In this document: one piece after another, positions 23,968-35,849 of the stretch
Position numbering within the stretch: position 1 is the first letter of the stretch
Layout of the letters: each line of letters begins with the position of its first letter
From: Guadua angustifolia
Lineage: Eukaryota > Streptophyta > Magnoliopsida > Poales > Poaceae
DNA: 64,000 nt
Assembly: GCA_036346375.1 (NCBI GenBank)
Contig: CM070514.1
Coordinates: forward strand, 15,404,463-15,468,462
Direction of reading: 5' to 3'
Program-made: the position numbers and the translations under genes
The notes under the pieces: model-generated
Told to the model about the DNA's origin: nothing
Seen by the model: only the letters and a program-made list of their open reading frames with translations
The model's database searches: none

Positions 23968-26900
23968 ATGGACTGAAGGTGGATGTATGACACGGACCGT
24001 CACGGTCCGGAGTTCTTTAATGGTGTGACTTGTTTTCTCAATGTGATTGCGGGACACAAGTCAAAGAACCTAGCGGACTATATGTGTTGTCCATGCATTG
24101 ATTGCAAAAATGAGAAGCTGTTTTCTAACATAGTCGATACGTGCACACTTGCTTCGAAGGGGTTTCAAGGCTGACTATACCTGTTGGACCGAGCACGGTA
24201 AAGATGATATGGTACATGAAGGGCAACACATTAATGAAGATGACAGAAACAACAATATGACGATGGTGGAAGATACGTTCGTTGATAGCCACGAAGATGA
24301 TCTAGATCAAATATTGCGTGATGGGGAGGGGGACATCATGAGTGAAAGGGAGTTTCAGAAGTTCCAGCGTATGGTAGAGGACTCTACAACGCCATTGTAC
24401 CCGGGCTGCAAGGAGGAGCACAAAAAGCTGCATACTGTGCTTTTACTACTGCAGTTGAAAGCAAGCAATGGTTGGTCCGATAAGAGCTTTACTGAGCTGT
24501 TATGTCTCTTGGGGGACTTGCTTCCAGAGGGTAACATGTTGCCTACAACTAAGTCCCAGGTCAAGCAGGTTGTCTGCCCGTTGGGACTGGAAGTACAAAG
24601 AATAAACGCATGTCCAAACGATTGCATATTGGATCACAATGAGTTTGCAGACTTGGATGCCTGTGTTGTTTGCAAAGCAAAGCGGTATAAGGGCAACGAT
24701 GATGATATCGAGAACGATGATGTTGGGGTGAAGTGTAAGAAGAAGAGGTGTCCCCATAAGGTGGTGTGGTATTTCCCTATAATCCCTTGTCTGAAGCGAT
24801 TGTTTGCGAACAAAAGGCATGCCCAATTGCTACGATGGCACACCGAAGAGCGTAAGAAGGATGGAATGCTCAGATACCCTGTTGATTCTGTGCAACAGAG
24901 GAACATCGATAGAAAATATAAGAAGCACTTTGCATACGATGTGAGGAATATAAGGTACGGGTTGAATACAGATGGGATGAATCCTTTCGGCAACATGAGT
25001 AGTCGTCATAGCACTTGGCCGGTGACTTTATGCATCTACATCCTTCCTCCTTGGCTTTGCATAAAGCGAAAGTACATTATGATGCCACTACTAATCCAAG
25101 GGCCTAGGCAACCTGGCAATGATATCGATGTGTACCTCAAACCATTGGATGAAGATCTTCTAATGTTGTGGAACGATGGTGTATGGGCTGGGGTGAGTAT
25201 AAAAGAGAACTTTATCCTACGGGCATTGTTGTTCATAACTATCAATGATTACCCTGCTCTTGGAACCTATCAGGCCAAATGATAAAAGGCTTCAACGGAT
25301 GCATCCAGTGCTTGGATGATACAGCTAGCCGATGGCTAAAGAACAGCCAAAAAATGGTTTACATGCAGCATCGTGGGTTCCTCCGCAAGGATCACCCATA
25401 CCACAATAATAAGAGAGCTTTTGATGGGACAAATGAGACTACCTTAGCTCCGAAGAATCACACTGGAAATAGATATTTGCTACCATAAAAGATCTTACAA
25501 TTATTCACGGAAAGGGAGCCGTCAGTACATCTATCCCGACTTCCCGGGATAAGGCTCCTTTGTGGAAAAAGATATTAGTATTTTGGGTCCTACCTTATTG
25601 GCAGCACTTGGAAGTTCGACACGCAATCGACGTCATCCACATAGAGAAGAATGTGTGTGATAGCTTGCTTGGTATCTTACTAGACATACCTGGCAAAATG
25701 AAAGAAACACTCCAAGCACGGATGGACCTCAAAGATATGAAACTCAGAAGGAGGTGCATCACAAAGAAATGGATACAGGCAAAAAATACCTTCCCGTAGC
25801 CTGCTACACTCTAAGCAAGAAAGAGAAAATTAGCATTTGCGTATGCTTGCACGAAGTCAAAGCTCAGTCTAGTTACTCTGCTAACATAAAGAGACTAGTC
25901 TCAACGAAAGACTTAAAATTAATTGGTATGAAGTCTCACGATTGCCATGTGATGATGACATAGATGCTTACAATTGCAATTAGAGGTGTTCTGCCAGAGA
26001 AAGTCCGAGTCCCAATTATCAAGTTGTGTTCATTCTTCAGCGCGATTTCACAGAAGGCCATTGATCTGTTAAAACTAGATAAGCTGCAGGAAGACATGGT
26101 CCACACTCTGTGCAAGCTTGAGATGTGTTCCCCTCCATCTTTTTTTGATATTATGGTCCATCTAATTGTTCACATTGTGAAAGATATATGCTTTCTTGGT
26201 CCCGTATTTCTACACCAGATGTACCCTTTCGAGAGATTCATGGGCGTTATAAAGAAATATGTTCGTAATCAACATCGACCAGAAGGCTGCATTGCTGATG
26301 GCTAGGAACAGAGGAGGCCATTGAGTTCTGCGTCGATTATATGGATCTCAAACCAATTTGTGTGCCAATATCTCGGCATGAGGGGAGGCTACAAAGGAAA
26401 GGGACACTAGGCGAGAAATTGCTATGTACTAGCAATCTAGCTTCATTTACACAAGCACATTTTGCAGTTTTAGGACAATCAGTTGTGGTGGCCCTGTATG
26501 TCAACAATCACAAGAACATGCTATCTAGAACAAACCCAGGGAGGTCAGAGGTTTGGCTCGCGAGAGAGCATAGAAATAACTTTGGCGATTGGTTGCGTAG
26601 ACACATGATGCATATGGAGACAGACTGCACTCAGTTGAAAGTGTTGGCTCAGGGACCGTCAACTACAATTCGAACATTACAAGGATACGACATAATGGTT
26701 TTATATTTTATACAAGAGCGCAAGATAAAAAGAACACCAACCAAAATAGTGGTATCTGTATAGATGCCTATAACAACAATGGAAATAGGCAAACCTACTA
26801 GGGATTCATAGAAGAGATTTGGGAGCTTAACTATGGACCTTTGAAGGTCCCTCTCATTCGGTGCCAATGGTCCAGGGGGCATGAATATCGACAAGTATGG

Positions 26901-27192
26901 TATCACTACCGTGGACCTCAAACTCGTCGGATACAGAGAAGAACCATTCGTACTTGCTAATTCTATTACAAAAATATTCTTTGTACCTGACCCGGCTAAC
27001 AAGGAGCGCCATGTGGTTATTCAAGGAAAAAGAAGGATTGTCGGAGTTGAGAAAGTTGTTGACGAGGAAGAGTACAACCAATTCAATGAGCTTCCCCCTT
27101 TCGGAGAAGACGTTGACCTAAGTATCATGGAAGAGAGTGACGAAGCTACGTACATACGCTGCGATCATAACGAAGGTCGAATCGTAACTTAG
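23968..27192 (+). pseudogene. TNP2-like CACTA transposase
   Basis: Domains appear in the usual order across several frames. (1) A transposase-associated N-terminal domain with GPEFFNGV...CPCIDCKN (23968-24170); codon 3 after the probable ATG is a TGA stop. (2) The TNP2/Transposase_21 core in one 377-codon frame (24149-25282), with ACPNDCILDHNEF...C..C, then KVVWYFPIIPCLKRLF, YGLNTDGMNPFG, WPVTLCIYILPPWLC and IDVYLKPLDEDLLMLWNDGV. (3) VYMQHRGFLRKDHPY and HAIDVIHIEKNVCDSLLG (25279-25750). (4) A DUF4218-like part with CSPPSFFDIMVHL and YVRNQHRPEGC (25964-26305). (5) A DUF4216-like end (26690-27192). At least five frameshifts make it inactive. The protein would cut CACTA ends in the nucleus. Confidence 0.92.
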
Positions 27193-27530
27193 TTGTAGTA
27201 ATGAAATGTATGCTTCTTTTGTACAAATGACATGTTTATTTTCTCATATGTAACAATTAATGTAATATATGAAATAATGGAAATTGATGTTATGCTCCAA
27301 ACTAGTTCGCTCTGTTCTTTGGCCGCTCGAAGAAAAGTGTGGTCGAAGATTTTTATAATTTTAGAACTTGATAAAAATTTGGGGAAATATTTAAATAAAA
27401 TATTAGATCTCCCATAGTATGCCTCCAAAAATTTTCATCAAATTTGGATCAAATTTGATAGGATTTGAAAAATCCCAAAGCACCCAGCCTTTGAAATGAA
27501 ATGAATTGAAAGTTTCAATTATTTGAGTAG
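27193..27530 (+). other. 3' flank of TNP2 gene
   Basis: AT-rich, no gene seen. Probably the transposase 3' untranslated region and spacer before the hairpin array. Confidence 0.4.
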
Positions 27531-27780
27531 CTTATCACTACCAGTTGTTCATATAACCGATAGTGATATGGATTATCACTGCCAGTTGTGCATATAACCG
27601 ACAGTGATATGGATTACCACTACCTGTTTTTTGTATCAATCGGCAGTGATAATAACTATCACTGCCAGGTGTATCTTCATCCAGCAATGATAAAAATTAT
27701 CACTACCGATTTTATTTATGAACCGGTAGAGATAGATTATCACTACCGGTTGTTGTGGCAAACTAGCAGTGATAGTTCAC
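27531..27780 (+). repeat. Array of six 41-bp hairpin units (CACTA subterminal type)
   Basis: Six consecutive units of about 41 bp, each of the form TATCACTACCAGTTGT...AACCGATAGTGATA, start near 27531, 27573, 27614, 27657, 27697 and 27738. The motif is the one at CACTA-1's left end (5085-5352). Position is unusual: the array lies between the two CACTA genes, not at an end, and a TATA box follows at once. Confidence 0.85.
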
Positions 27781-27783
27781 CCC

Positions 27784-27790
27784 TATAAAT
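27784..27790 (+). promoter_or_regulatory. TATA box after the hairpin array
   Basis: TATAAAT, a few bases after the last hairpin unit, followed by a GC-rich leader. A likely promoter for the second CACTA-1 gene, or the terminal promoter of a second CACTA copy. Confidence 0.5.
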
Positions 27791-27844
27791 TCAAATGCCG
27801 CGCTCTTCTTAGTTACCCTAACCTAGCCCGTGCCCTCCTCTTAG

Positions 27845-28075
27845 TTAAAGTGCCGTCGCCTCAGAGCTCCCTGCCGCCTCGGCCATCCCCACTGTTGCTA
27901 CCTCCATCTCTGTTGCCGCGCCTCCGACCACCACCACCTTCGACCGCGTACATACACCTTGGCTCCCAGCCACCTCGGGCCATTGTCGCCTCCCCATCTC
28001 TGTTGCCTCGGCTCCCCGCCTCAGCCATCCCCACCGCCTCCTCTGTCCGCCACCGTTACCGCTGAAGGTAGAAGG
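27845..28075 (+). pseudogene. GC-rich Pro/Ser-rich exon-like segment
   Basis: An abrupt GC-rich block in AT-rich surroundings. One frame reads as a Pro/Leu/Ser-rich peptide (PSPLLLPPSLLPRLRPPPPS). It follows a TATA box and could be a leader or first exon of the second CACTA gene, or a captured host 5' exon. There is no domain I can name. Confidence 0.35.
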
Positions 28076-28440
28076 CCGCACAGGATTTGTAATATACCAT
28101 TACCAACTGAGGCTACACCATTTGTTCTTCCATTTTACAGTCCCCTATACTTCAGCACATTACCTTCTTCACCGGAGAAAAGCAACTGGATTATCTCTAG
28201 CATCGTTAAGCCGTGCATTGTAGCGAATAAAGTATAACATTTGTTTGTTAACTTGTATGAACCTTTTATATTAAAAACCACAATTTTGTTGGTCAGAAGT
28301 TGGTGATGTTTGGTTTTGCTCAGTATTATTACTTAAACAACAAACAATGTATACTCCATTTTGGTCATTGTCGGTGTACTTTGCACCGGGGTACCCTCTC
28401 CGCTGCGTAAGTCGTAGGCCCAAGAAGCGGCCTGGCCCAG

Positions 28441-28850
28441 CATGGTGGCCTGGCGGGCAGGTGGGCATCAAGCCCTGCCCTCCTGGTGAAAAGTCGACGT
28501 GGCCCCCTGGTGAGCAAGTGGGCGGTTACGCCCTACTCGCTGTGCGAGCGACCCGCGTGGTGCCCTGGCGGGCAGGTGGACGATCATGCCCTGCCCGCCG
28601 AGCGAGGAGTCCACATGGCCCCTTGGCGAGTAGGTGGGCGGTTACGCCCTGCTCGTCGAGCTAGTGGTCCGCATGGTGCCCTGCTGGGCAGGTGGGTGAT
28701 CATGCCCTGCCGTCCGGGCAGGGAGCCCGCGTGGCCCCCTAGTGAGCAGGTGGGCGATTACGCCCTGCTCGCAGGGCGAGCAGCCTGCGTGGTGCCCTAG
28801 CGGGCAGGTGGGCGATCATGCCCTACCCGCCGGGCGTCTGCTTAAGAGGC
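28441..28850 (+). repeat. Minisatellite of alternating ~60-bp units inside the solo LTR
   Basis: About seven units of near 60 bp in the pattern B-A-B-A-B-A-B. A-type units carry GTGGGCG-TTACGCCCTGCTCG and B-type units carry GGTGGGCGATCATGCCCTGCCCG. The higher-order period is about 120 bp and the array is very GC-rich. Long open frames through it (28347-28664, 28486-28800) are a by-product of the repeat and not genes. Confidence 0.85.
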
Positions 28851-29230
28851 GGCCTGGCAAGTGGGCGAGTGTTTGGGCCCCCCTTGTCAGGTCATGGAGG
28901 CAACCAAAGGAATAAGGAGAATGCTTCACCTCGAAGTCTCCTTCCCCTGACATGCTGCGTTAGGGCCATTAGTTGTGGAGAATCCTGCTATCGACATGAC
29001 GACGGCCCATCCCTCTAACGCCTCTCACCAAACCCGTCGCAGGAGTGTCATATCCCGAGTAGACCGGGCGAAGCCTCACAGCGGCATTAAATGGGGCTTG
29101 AAGGACAAGGCTACAGCGACGGGCATAATAAATGAGTCATGCGTCAGTGAGAGAAGGCTCGAATGATGGGTGTAATTAATGAGTCATAGATCAGTATAGC
29201 ATCATCCTCTCACCTACCCGGGCCGGCCCG

Positions 29231-29240
29231 TATATATAAG
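29231..29240 (+). promoter_or_regulatory. TATA box of the solo LTR
   Basis: TATATATAAG in a GC-rich context, about 860 bp into the LTR, placed as expected for a U3/R boundary. Confidence 0.7.
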
Positions 29241-29575
29241 GGCGCCTCGATGCATGGAGGAGGGGGGACACACGCAGAGCACATAAGAGACATAGAGGTC
29301 GAGAGTTTGGGAGAAGACTAGGAGAACCATTGTAATCGCCTCCACACTTCCTCAACAAAGCTTTAGCAGGACGTAGGGCTATTGCCCACGCTGGGGGCCT
29401 GAACCTAGGTACATCACCGTGTCCATCGATCTGCTGATCCCCGGGATCTATCGTAGAGAGCCATTAGGGTTTCCAACCACGAAGACGCCGTCTATCGAAC
29501 CATACCTTCCGTCCTGGGAGTAGTCAGCCCTGTTCGTTGACGGGGTCTTGTCAGGCGGAATACGCCGATAGTCAT

Positions 29576-30680
29576 GTACTCATATTGGGGGTTTGAGTGG
29601 TGGTTAAAAGTTTGCTTAGACCGCACACATGGCCGCATTGCTTATCTAGACCATAAAGAATAACATGTCAGCTTCATTTGATATGTATAAATAAAGTGAT
29701 GGAGTAATTTTTGTGATAGCAAAAGGACTTGGTGCAAGGTGATGTAGTAATTTTTGTAAAATTTACAAAATATGGGTAACTTCAAGGACAATTGCTTTTG
29801 GTTTGACGGTGTACTTTTGATCTATTCTATTTACATTGCGAAAGCTATTATGTGCAACAATTTTTTTTTGAAATGGATTTTTGTACTCTTGCTGTACTAT
29901 ATTATAATAACCAAGTTTTTATGTCCCGTAAACACATTCAACACACATTTTCTATTGCTCACGTGACTGGTAGGAACAAACAACCAAATTCAAAGTTGGA
30001 TTGCTTTCTGCATTTTTTTAATGAATCTGGTGAGTTGTAAATGTTGACCTACTAAAGTTTAAGACATAATGAATTGATTAGTCCGATATAACAGAATAAG
30101 TGAATGCATATTTCTTATTTTTATGCACAAAATTGTTTCCTGCTTTGCAATGTAGCAATATGTGATATGTAGTTCTAGGAAAAAGGTTGTCACAAGAAGC
30201 AAGGTCTCGTACAAGATAAGTCGAATAAATTGAATGGATGTTTTGTACTCCATGCCCCTCAAGCTGATATTGATCTAGATAGGTTCTTGCACTCTTGCCA
30301 ATCCAGACATCATCGATACCGCCATATTGATCTAGATAGGTTCTTGCCTGTACCTATTGATGCATAGCATCTTGTTGGTATCAAGAGAACGCTAAAAAAT
30401 TTCAAGAAAACAAGACAATAGGCTAGGATAAATATTTTTGACAAATTATGTCATATCATAAGGAAAACTACATGGGTTTTCTAATTGTACTTACACCATG
30501 AGTTGTCTAAAATGGCACTATTTCAAGAAGTTGTATTATAAATGGGAGCATATGTGTATGTGCACATGTTCTTGAAACATGTATACGTGCCATTCAAATA
30601 TTTGTATGTGTCCTTGAATACTATGTATTTAGATGATTACATCTTTAGTCATATTCAGATGATTACATCTTACAGGGGCG
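29576..30680 (+). other. AT-rich CACTA-1 spacer or intron
   Basis: No confident gene. It contains a 23-bp direct repeat ATTGATCTAGATAGGTTCTTGC (about 30269 and 30328) and a repeated CAGATGATTACATCTT (about 30656). It ends in a good splice-acceptor context, TTACAG, at about 30678. Confidence 0.45.
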
Positions 30681-32374
30681 TCATTCCTGCGGCGGTCGAG
30701 TTGAGCGAACGATCGAAGCACTAGTTGCTTGGGAGGGGGCTTTTGTCTCAGAAGATGATAGCTTAAGCTTCAGGAGCGATAGAGCCCAAGAAGTGTCATG
30801 GAAATATAGCAGATGCTCACGTGCAGTCTTCCTAAGGATTTTTCAGGCCACGAAGGTAGAATGACGAGCTGACCATTGCCCTGGGTAACAAGGAGCACCA
30901 CGTCGCACCGAGGAGTTGGATTAGTCTTTGTGGAAAGATGGCTTCGGTGGCGACGATCGTTGTACTGGCGATCAAGAGAATAAGAGAAGATCAACTGGAC
31001 TGTCAAATCAAGATGCTACGGTAAGAGCGTTAGCGGAACAGAGAGCGGAGCTGGATAAGGTTGTGGAGCAAGCAGTACAGAAAGCCCTTAGCTCACGACC
31101 GCCACCCGATGACAGCCATCGGAACTTCAGTGACGGTGTTTGTAAGAGCAGCTGCGCGTCCACAGGGATCCCCGAAGAGCATGGACTCTATTTTCCAGTG
31201 GATGACATCACAGAATCGATACCGTGCAAGCTGCATTTGTCCGCACATGGAATTACCATCAAGGTGGCTGATGCCAGGGCTTGGCCATGCGGCTCCTCGT
31301 AGGTTATACTGCCGCCCGATACCGCCGGGATTCACCAGGGTTGAAGTGGATAGTGTAGTCTGATAATAATGCAAAATGGAGGTAGAGATCCCTGGCGAGG
31401 ACGGAAAAGACAAACCTGGAGAAAACGTGCATGGCTTTCTCGCGTGAAATTAAGTTTGGCTCAGATGATGAGGATGACAAAGATGATGATGATGATGATC
31501 AGCCGCACTCCCCACACAACGACGATGATGATAATGATCCGCCTTCACCAGCCAGGAAAAGTCCAACTCCTCCACCAGCACCACCCAAGAAAAGTCAAAC
31601 TCCTCCGCCGGCACCACCCAAGAAAAGTCCAACTCCTCTGCCAGCATATAAGAAGAATCGAACATCAGTACCATCTCAGAAGTCCACACCGTCTTATAGC
31701 AAATCTCAGTCACTGTGAAGTCAGCACAGCATCATAAGAAATTACCAGCCGAGATGACTGAAGAAGAACGGAAAAAGGAAATAAGCGTCTGCGTAACATC
31801 TCACTTCAAAAAGGTGCCATCACTTGAGAAGACTAAAGTTGATGCTAATGCGCAGAAGTTTTTCTTGAGTATGAGAAAAGTCAAAGAGACAGGGCAGGCT
31901 TCTGATCCTTCTAAAATGTCAGATTATGAGCGCATCTCCAGAAAGCAATACTTGAAGGTGGCTAGTGCCAATGCGTTGAGATCGAAAGCTCAAGGAGATG
32001 CTGCTGAACAAGCTCGTGCTCACGAGTAACGTCTAAGGTGGAAGTTCTTTCTAGGAAAATCGCTGGTTGAATCAGCTCATTTGGACCACCTAACAACACA
32101 ACTGTAGCGTGTCCATCAGTAGTACATGCAGCAAAGCAATAATGGTATGGAGGCTTTCCCAGTCAAATACGCAGAATCGAATTTTCACAATGGGGATAAC
32201 ATCTTCTGGGTTTTATTCATCGAATTGTATATGTTGTACCAGCAAGATGCCCTAGATGTGAATATATTCAGACTGTGGACTTTGTAAGTCTCTATGCATA
32301 TTATTGTGCATTCTTGTACTGTCTAATTGCATGTCTAACTTCTTTCTTATATATGTAGAATGGAGATACTATAT
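30680..32374 (+). pseudogene. Second CACTA-1 gene, N-terminal part
   Basis: Matches the second gene carried by many grass CACTA elements. In order: a segment with a charged helix (ATVRALAEQRAELDKVVEQA, frame 30928-31302); PCKLHLSAHGITIKVADARA; an acidic run (DDEDDKDDDDDDQ) then a proline-rich repeat (KSPTPPPAPPKK, three times) in 31431-31718; and KKLPAEMTEEER...HFKKVPSLEK...KFFLSMRKVKE...MSDYERISRKQYLK in 31715-32029. Further degraded exon sequence runs to 32286, followed by GTAAGT, a splice donor, and a short intron ending TATGTAG. The next exon is cut after a few codons by element E at 32374. Its function in transposition is unknown. Confidence 0.8.
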
Positions 32375-33407
32375 TGTCGATGTGTTTGTGCTGGACAGTA
32401 TTGGTTTGAGTGTATAACCGAGTTTCGGTAAGGGGGTCTTCGTAGCTGCGCCACTCTCTGGTCTCTTCTCTACTCTCTTCGCGTGATGAGCAGGACAGGA
32501 GACTCAAGAACGCACGGGAGCACATAACACACAGGATTTACCCAGGTTCGGGCCCCCAATGCGAGTAACAGCCCTATATCCTACCTAAGCTCGTGTTGCT
32601 CTAGTATTCTGCTTGCTCTTTATTGTGAGTTTCGACTCCCCTTAGCGATCCAATCCTTTGAGTTTCGACCGACCTTCTCACCTCATGCACACTGGTGCCC
32701 TTATATACTCTCGGGACTAGCTAGGGCAGGCAGAGGGAGTAGTTTTACATTAATTACATTGATTGTGTCTAGTCCTGTCACTACTATCCCTCGGAGCCTC
32801 TTTGTCTACGCCGTATCTTGACGCCGCCTATCTTCGGACCGCCCGAGAGGAGGGGTTCAGACGCTGCGTGACGAACGCCTGGTACACGTGTCACCCTGTC
32901 CTGCCTGGGGTGGTATTGATGGAACGAGAGTTGGTGAAGCTGGCTCAATCGGAGGGACAGGTCATCATAGCGTCAGTGAGCCACTCCCATTTAATGGCCT
33001 TCAGGAGCATTGCAACAGCTCCCCGCACATTGAATGGCTCCCATGCGCATTTAATGGCTATGATACATTGTGATCCTGGCGATTGCTTTGGGCGGAAGCC
33101 TCTCAGCTCCGTCTGCATGGTCTGCTAGTAATGGGTTGGCTGCTCATCGGGCAGCCACATGGCCTGATCGCCTGACTGCTCGTCGGGTAGCCACGTGTCC
33201 TGGTTGTTCGGGCCTGGGACCTGGTCAGCCAGCGGTCCGCTAAGCGGCCACATGTCCTGGTTACCTGAGGCTGGGACCTAGTCGGCTGCCATGCCTTTCT
33301 TCAGTATGTTGAGTCCTTTGCACAGGACCTTCTACTTTTTGTATCTTGTATGCGCGGTCCCACCTGACAGTGATGGATAGAGTACCCCGGTGTAGAATAC
33401 ACCGACA
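32375..33407 (-). repeat. 3' (left) LTR of element E, 1033 bp
   Basis: Read on the plus strand it starts TGTCGATG and ends CACCGACA. The minus strand carries a TATA-like GAGTATATAAGGG near 32698-32710. Inside are short GC-rich units with CTGCTCGTCGGG-AGCCACGTG (33130-33270). Confidence 0.9.
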
Positions 33408-33610
33408 GTAGCTCCCGGATCCGCCCTAGAGCGCGCCCTGGGAGATTTTGGAGATATTCTTTGACCAGGGCGCAGTACATGCAACTGTATAGATTTTCTA
33501 TGCAACCGCCGCAACTCTTCAGGTTCTGTCATCCCGTGCCATTATGATCTTTTCGCGAACCGTCGGTTCGTGGGGGCGTGACTCCTCACGTCTTGAAGCC
33601 GTGCACGGCT

Positions 33611-33618
33611 TATAAATA
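33611..33618 (+). promoter_or_regulatory. TATA box of the antisense gene in element E
   Basis: TATAAATA within CTTATAAATAGGC, a near-perfect plant TATA context, 57 bases before the ATG at 33675 and on the strand opposite to gag-pol. Confidence 0.7.
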
Positions 33619-33674
33619 GGCATGTTCGCCCCACCACGATCCGCACTCCTGTCACTTTCGTCTTCTTCGCAGTC

Positions 33675-35849
33675 ATGGCACGAAAACAATACTCTAACCG
33701 CATGGCTCTGCCGCTTCCCCCCATGGTTATGGATGAGTCAAAGCTAGGGAATGTTCTTCGCCTGGCCCCTGAAGGGGCCCTCTGCCTTAGGGCGGGCACC
33801 GTCGCGCCAAAAATGCAACCCAGGGGAGGTGATCACCTTCGTCTAGGTGCTGGTGGCAGGCCTGATGCCGCCCTACTCCGAGTTCTTCCTCACCGTTCTC
33901 CACTTCTACGAGATCCACCATCTTCATCTCACCCCCAACTCCATCCTCGCCCTTTCCATCTTCGCACACCTCTACGAAAGGTTCGTGGGGATGATGCCAA
34001 ACCTTTCCCTCTTCTGGTACTTCTATACTCTCTGCGGCCTCACCGACGGTGGGGTTGTGGGGAGTTGCCATTTTCACCTTCGTGATAGCTCGGCCTCCCG
34101 CTACATCCCCCTCTAGATAAGGAGCACCTGGAAGATGTGGTGGAACGAATGGTCAGACATTGCCGACGACAAGAAGCTCGATGTCCTAGAGGCTGCTGTC
34201 ATACATGTACCACTAACGATAATCGGGTTCCCCGTCGAGGAGACGGTGGAACTCCGGTCCATGGTGGCCAGCATCGACCAGTTGCGGGCCTCCAAACTGA
34301 CCGGGGCGCTGGTTGTCAGGGACTTCGTGACCCGGCGGATCAGCCCCCTGGGGTGACGCGTTAGGCCAGCCTGGCAGTATACCGGCGATGACGACGTGAC
34401 CCGCATGTACCCTGACCATAAGTCTTCGTTAATTTTTTGCTTGCCTCGCCTTTGTAGTCGCCAATAGCTAATTGATGTCTTGTGCTCTTTGTCAGGCCCT
34501 GGGAACTCGAACAACGCTAGGGTCGAGGCCTGGATGACCGGGTCGCTCCCACAGATGCCGAGTAGCCTACTCTACCCGGCCGAAGCCCAGCCACTTTGCC
34601 AACTGCTGTCGGCAAAGCAGCTTGCGATACCACCTTAGGGCCCTCTAACGATCAGGGGGAGTCCGGTTCGTGCTGGTGACTGAGGCGCAGGGAAACAGGC
34701 AGCCACCGCTGACGCTTCGGGCCTAGACCTGAAGAGACCCCATGTCGCAGGCATCTCTTCTGCTCCCAGCCCTTCCATGTCGTCGAGCACGGCAGGGGCT
34801 GGGTCTTCTGCTGGCATCGTCGCGCCTTTCGCTAGGAAGGACGTTGCAGCGCCACCGCCGTCGCCTCGCCTCGCACCAACACGGTGTGCCGGCGGTGCCT
34901 GGTCACCAAGGTGCAAGGCTTTGGGCGAGAGTGGGCTAGCGCTTCACACTTCTTCCATCCGCTTCGAGGGCACTTCTGCCATGTAAGTTTCTTCTCTTCT
35001 TTTCTTGGCATATTTTTCCATTTGCTGGAGCTAACTCTCGTTCTCGGTGTCTTCGAAATGGACCCCAAGGTGGTGTAGGTGGTCGGACGACCACGCCGTC
35101 TGTCGTCACCGGGGTCGCCGTCCCGCAACTACCGTCTACCCAGTCATTGGGCCAGACTGAAGCTGCTCACACCGGGGCGGTCGCCTCCTGCTCGGCCACT
35201 TCGTTTGCTCCCTCTGTTCTCGCCACCCAGCTCATCGGCCTGGCTGCCGAGTTAGCTGTGGCAACCTCCCTTCACGACAAGCAGATGATGTCGTTGCGGG
35301 AGGAGTTGGCGTCGACGAAGGCAGAGAAGACGTTGCTGGTGGCCCAAGCTGAAGCCGCCGAGGTGTGGGCGAAGCGCCGAGGAGAAATGTGACACGTTGT
35401 GCGCAGAAACAAGCCGCAATCTGCGCAACCTTGTCACCATGCTCCGTCCCGCGTTTAGGTGCATGGTCAGTAGCTTGCAGCTGTTGGGGGTGACGGTGAA
35501 TGGCCCGCTAGAGGAGTCAGCGATGCACTACGCTCACAGCATCACCCTTGTTGCTGAAGCCCTTGCTGGCCTCCCTGCCGCCATGGCGAACCGCTCCGCC
35601 CAGGAGGGGCGGGAAGTCGCGGTCGCCACAGCGGCTTTCGTCTTGATGTGCTGCACCTGCCGTGATGACTCCTTCGACCCCCAGGCAACCGTCACCAGGG
35701 TAGAGTGCGACCTCGCCCAGGCACCGGCACGGGTGCGCGAGGCGGTGGAGCACGTAGCCGGGTTGATGGAGATGGTGCCTCCACCCGCCACCGAAGCAGA
35801 GGAAGAAGCCAGGGAGGACGCCGGCAATATTGAGGTCACCGACGATTAG
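33675..35849 (+). pseudogene. Antisense gene of element E, PF04195-like ('putative gypsy type transposon')
   Basis: Starts MARKQYSNRMALPLPPMV, then shifts frame at about 33815. The key block (33847-34116) reads GLMPPYSEFFLTVLHFYEIH, then LTPNSILALSIFAHLYERFV, and LFWYFYTLCGL. This is the hallmark of the plant 'putative gypsy type transposon' domain. A stop at 34116 precedes WWNEWSDIADD...LTGALVVRDFVTRRISPL (34135-34356). After a probable intron (donor GTAAGT at 34983) comes a helical segment, SLREELASTKAEKTLLVAQA (35280-35390). A final 150-codon frame (35397-35849) follows, with an acidic end. The role is unknown; such genes lie antisense between pol and 3' LTR in some large grass Gypsy elements. 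Broken by frameshifts and stops. Confidence 0.78.

Larger units (their letters stand above)
28369..29570 (+). mobile_element. Solo LTR, Gypsy type, 1.2 kb
   Basis: Starts TGTCGGTGTACTTTGCACCG and ends GGAATACGCCGATA. It is flanked by a perfect 5-bp target duplication GTCAT (28364-28368 and 29571-29575), with no second LTR or internal region: the product of LTR-LTR recombination. The start resembles the LTR of element E read on the minus strand (TGTCGGTGTATTCTACACCG), so both belong to one lineage. The last two bases should be CA; TA here is a mutation. Confidence 0.9.

Noticed and set aside
27531..27780. Regularly spaced repeats that look like a CRISPR array
   Set aside because: The units are contiguous hairpins without unique spacers, share the motif of the CACTA end at 5085-5352, and lie in plant DNA.
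28347..28800. Overlapping ~100-codon frames as genes
   Set aside because: They only read through the ~60-bp minisatellite of the solo LTR; long open frames are expected in such GC-rich tandem repeats.
31450..31713. 87-codon minus-strand frame with a repetitive EELDFSWVV motif
   Set aside because: It is the reverse complement of the proline-rich repeat (KSPTPPPAPPKK) of the second CACTA gene, which is the better-supported reading.
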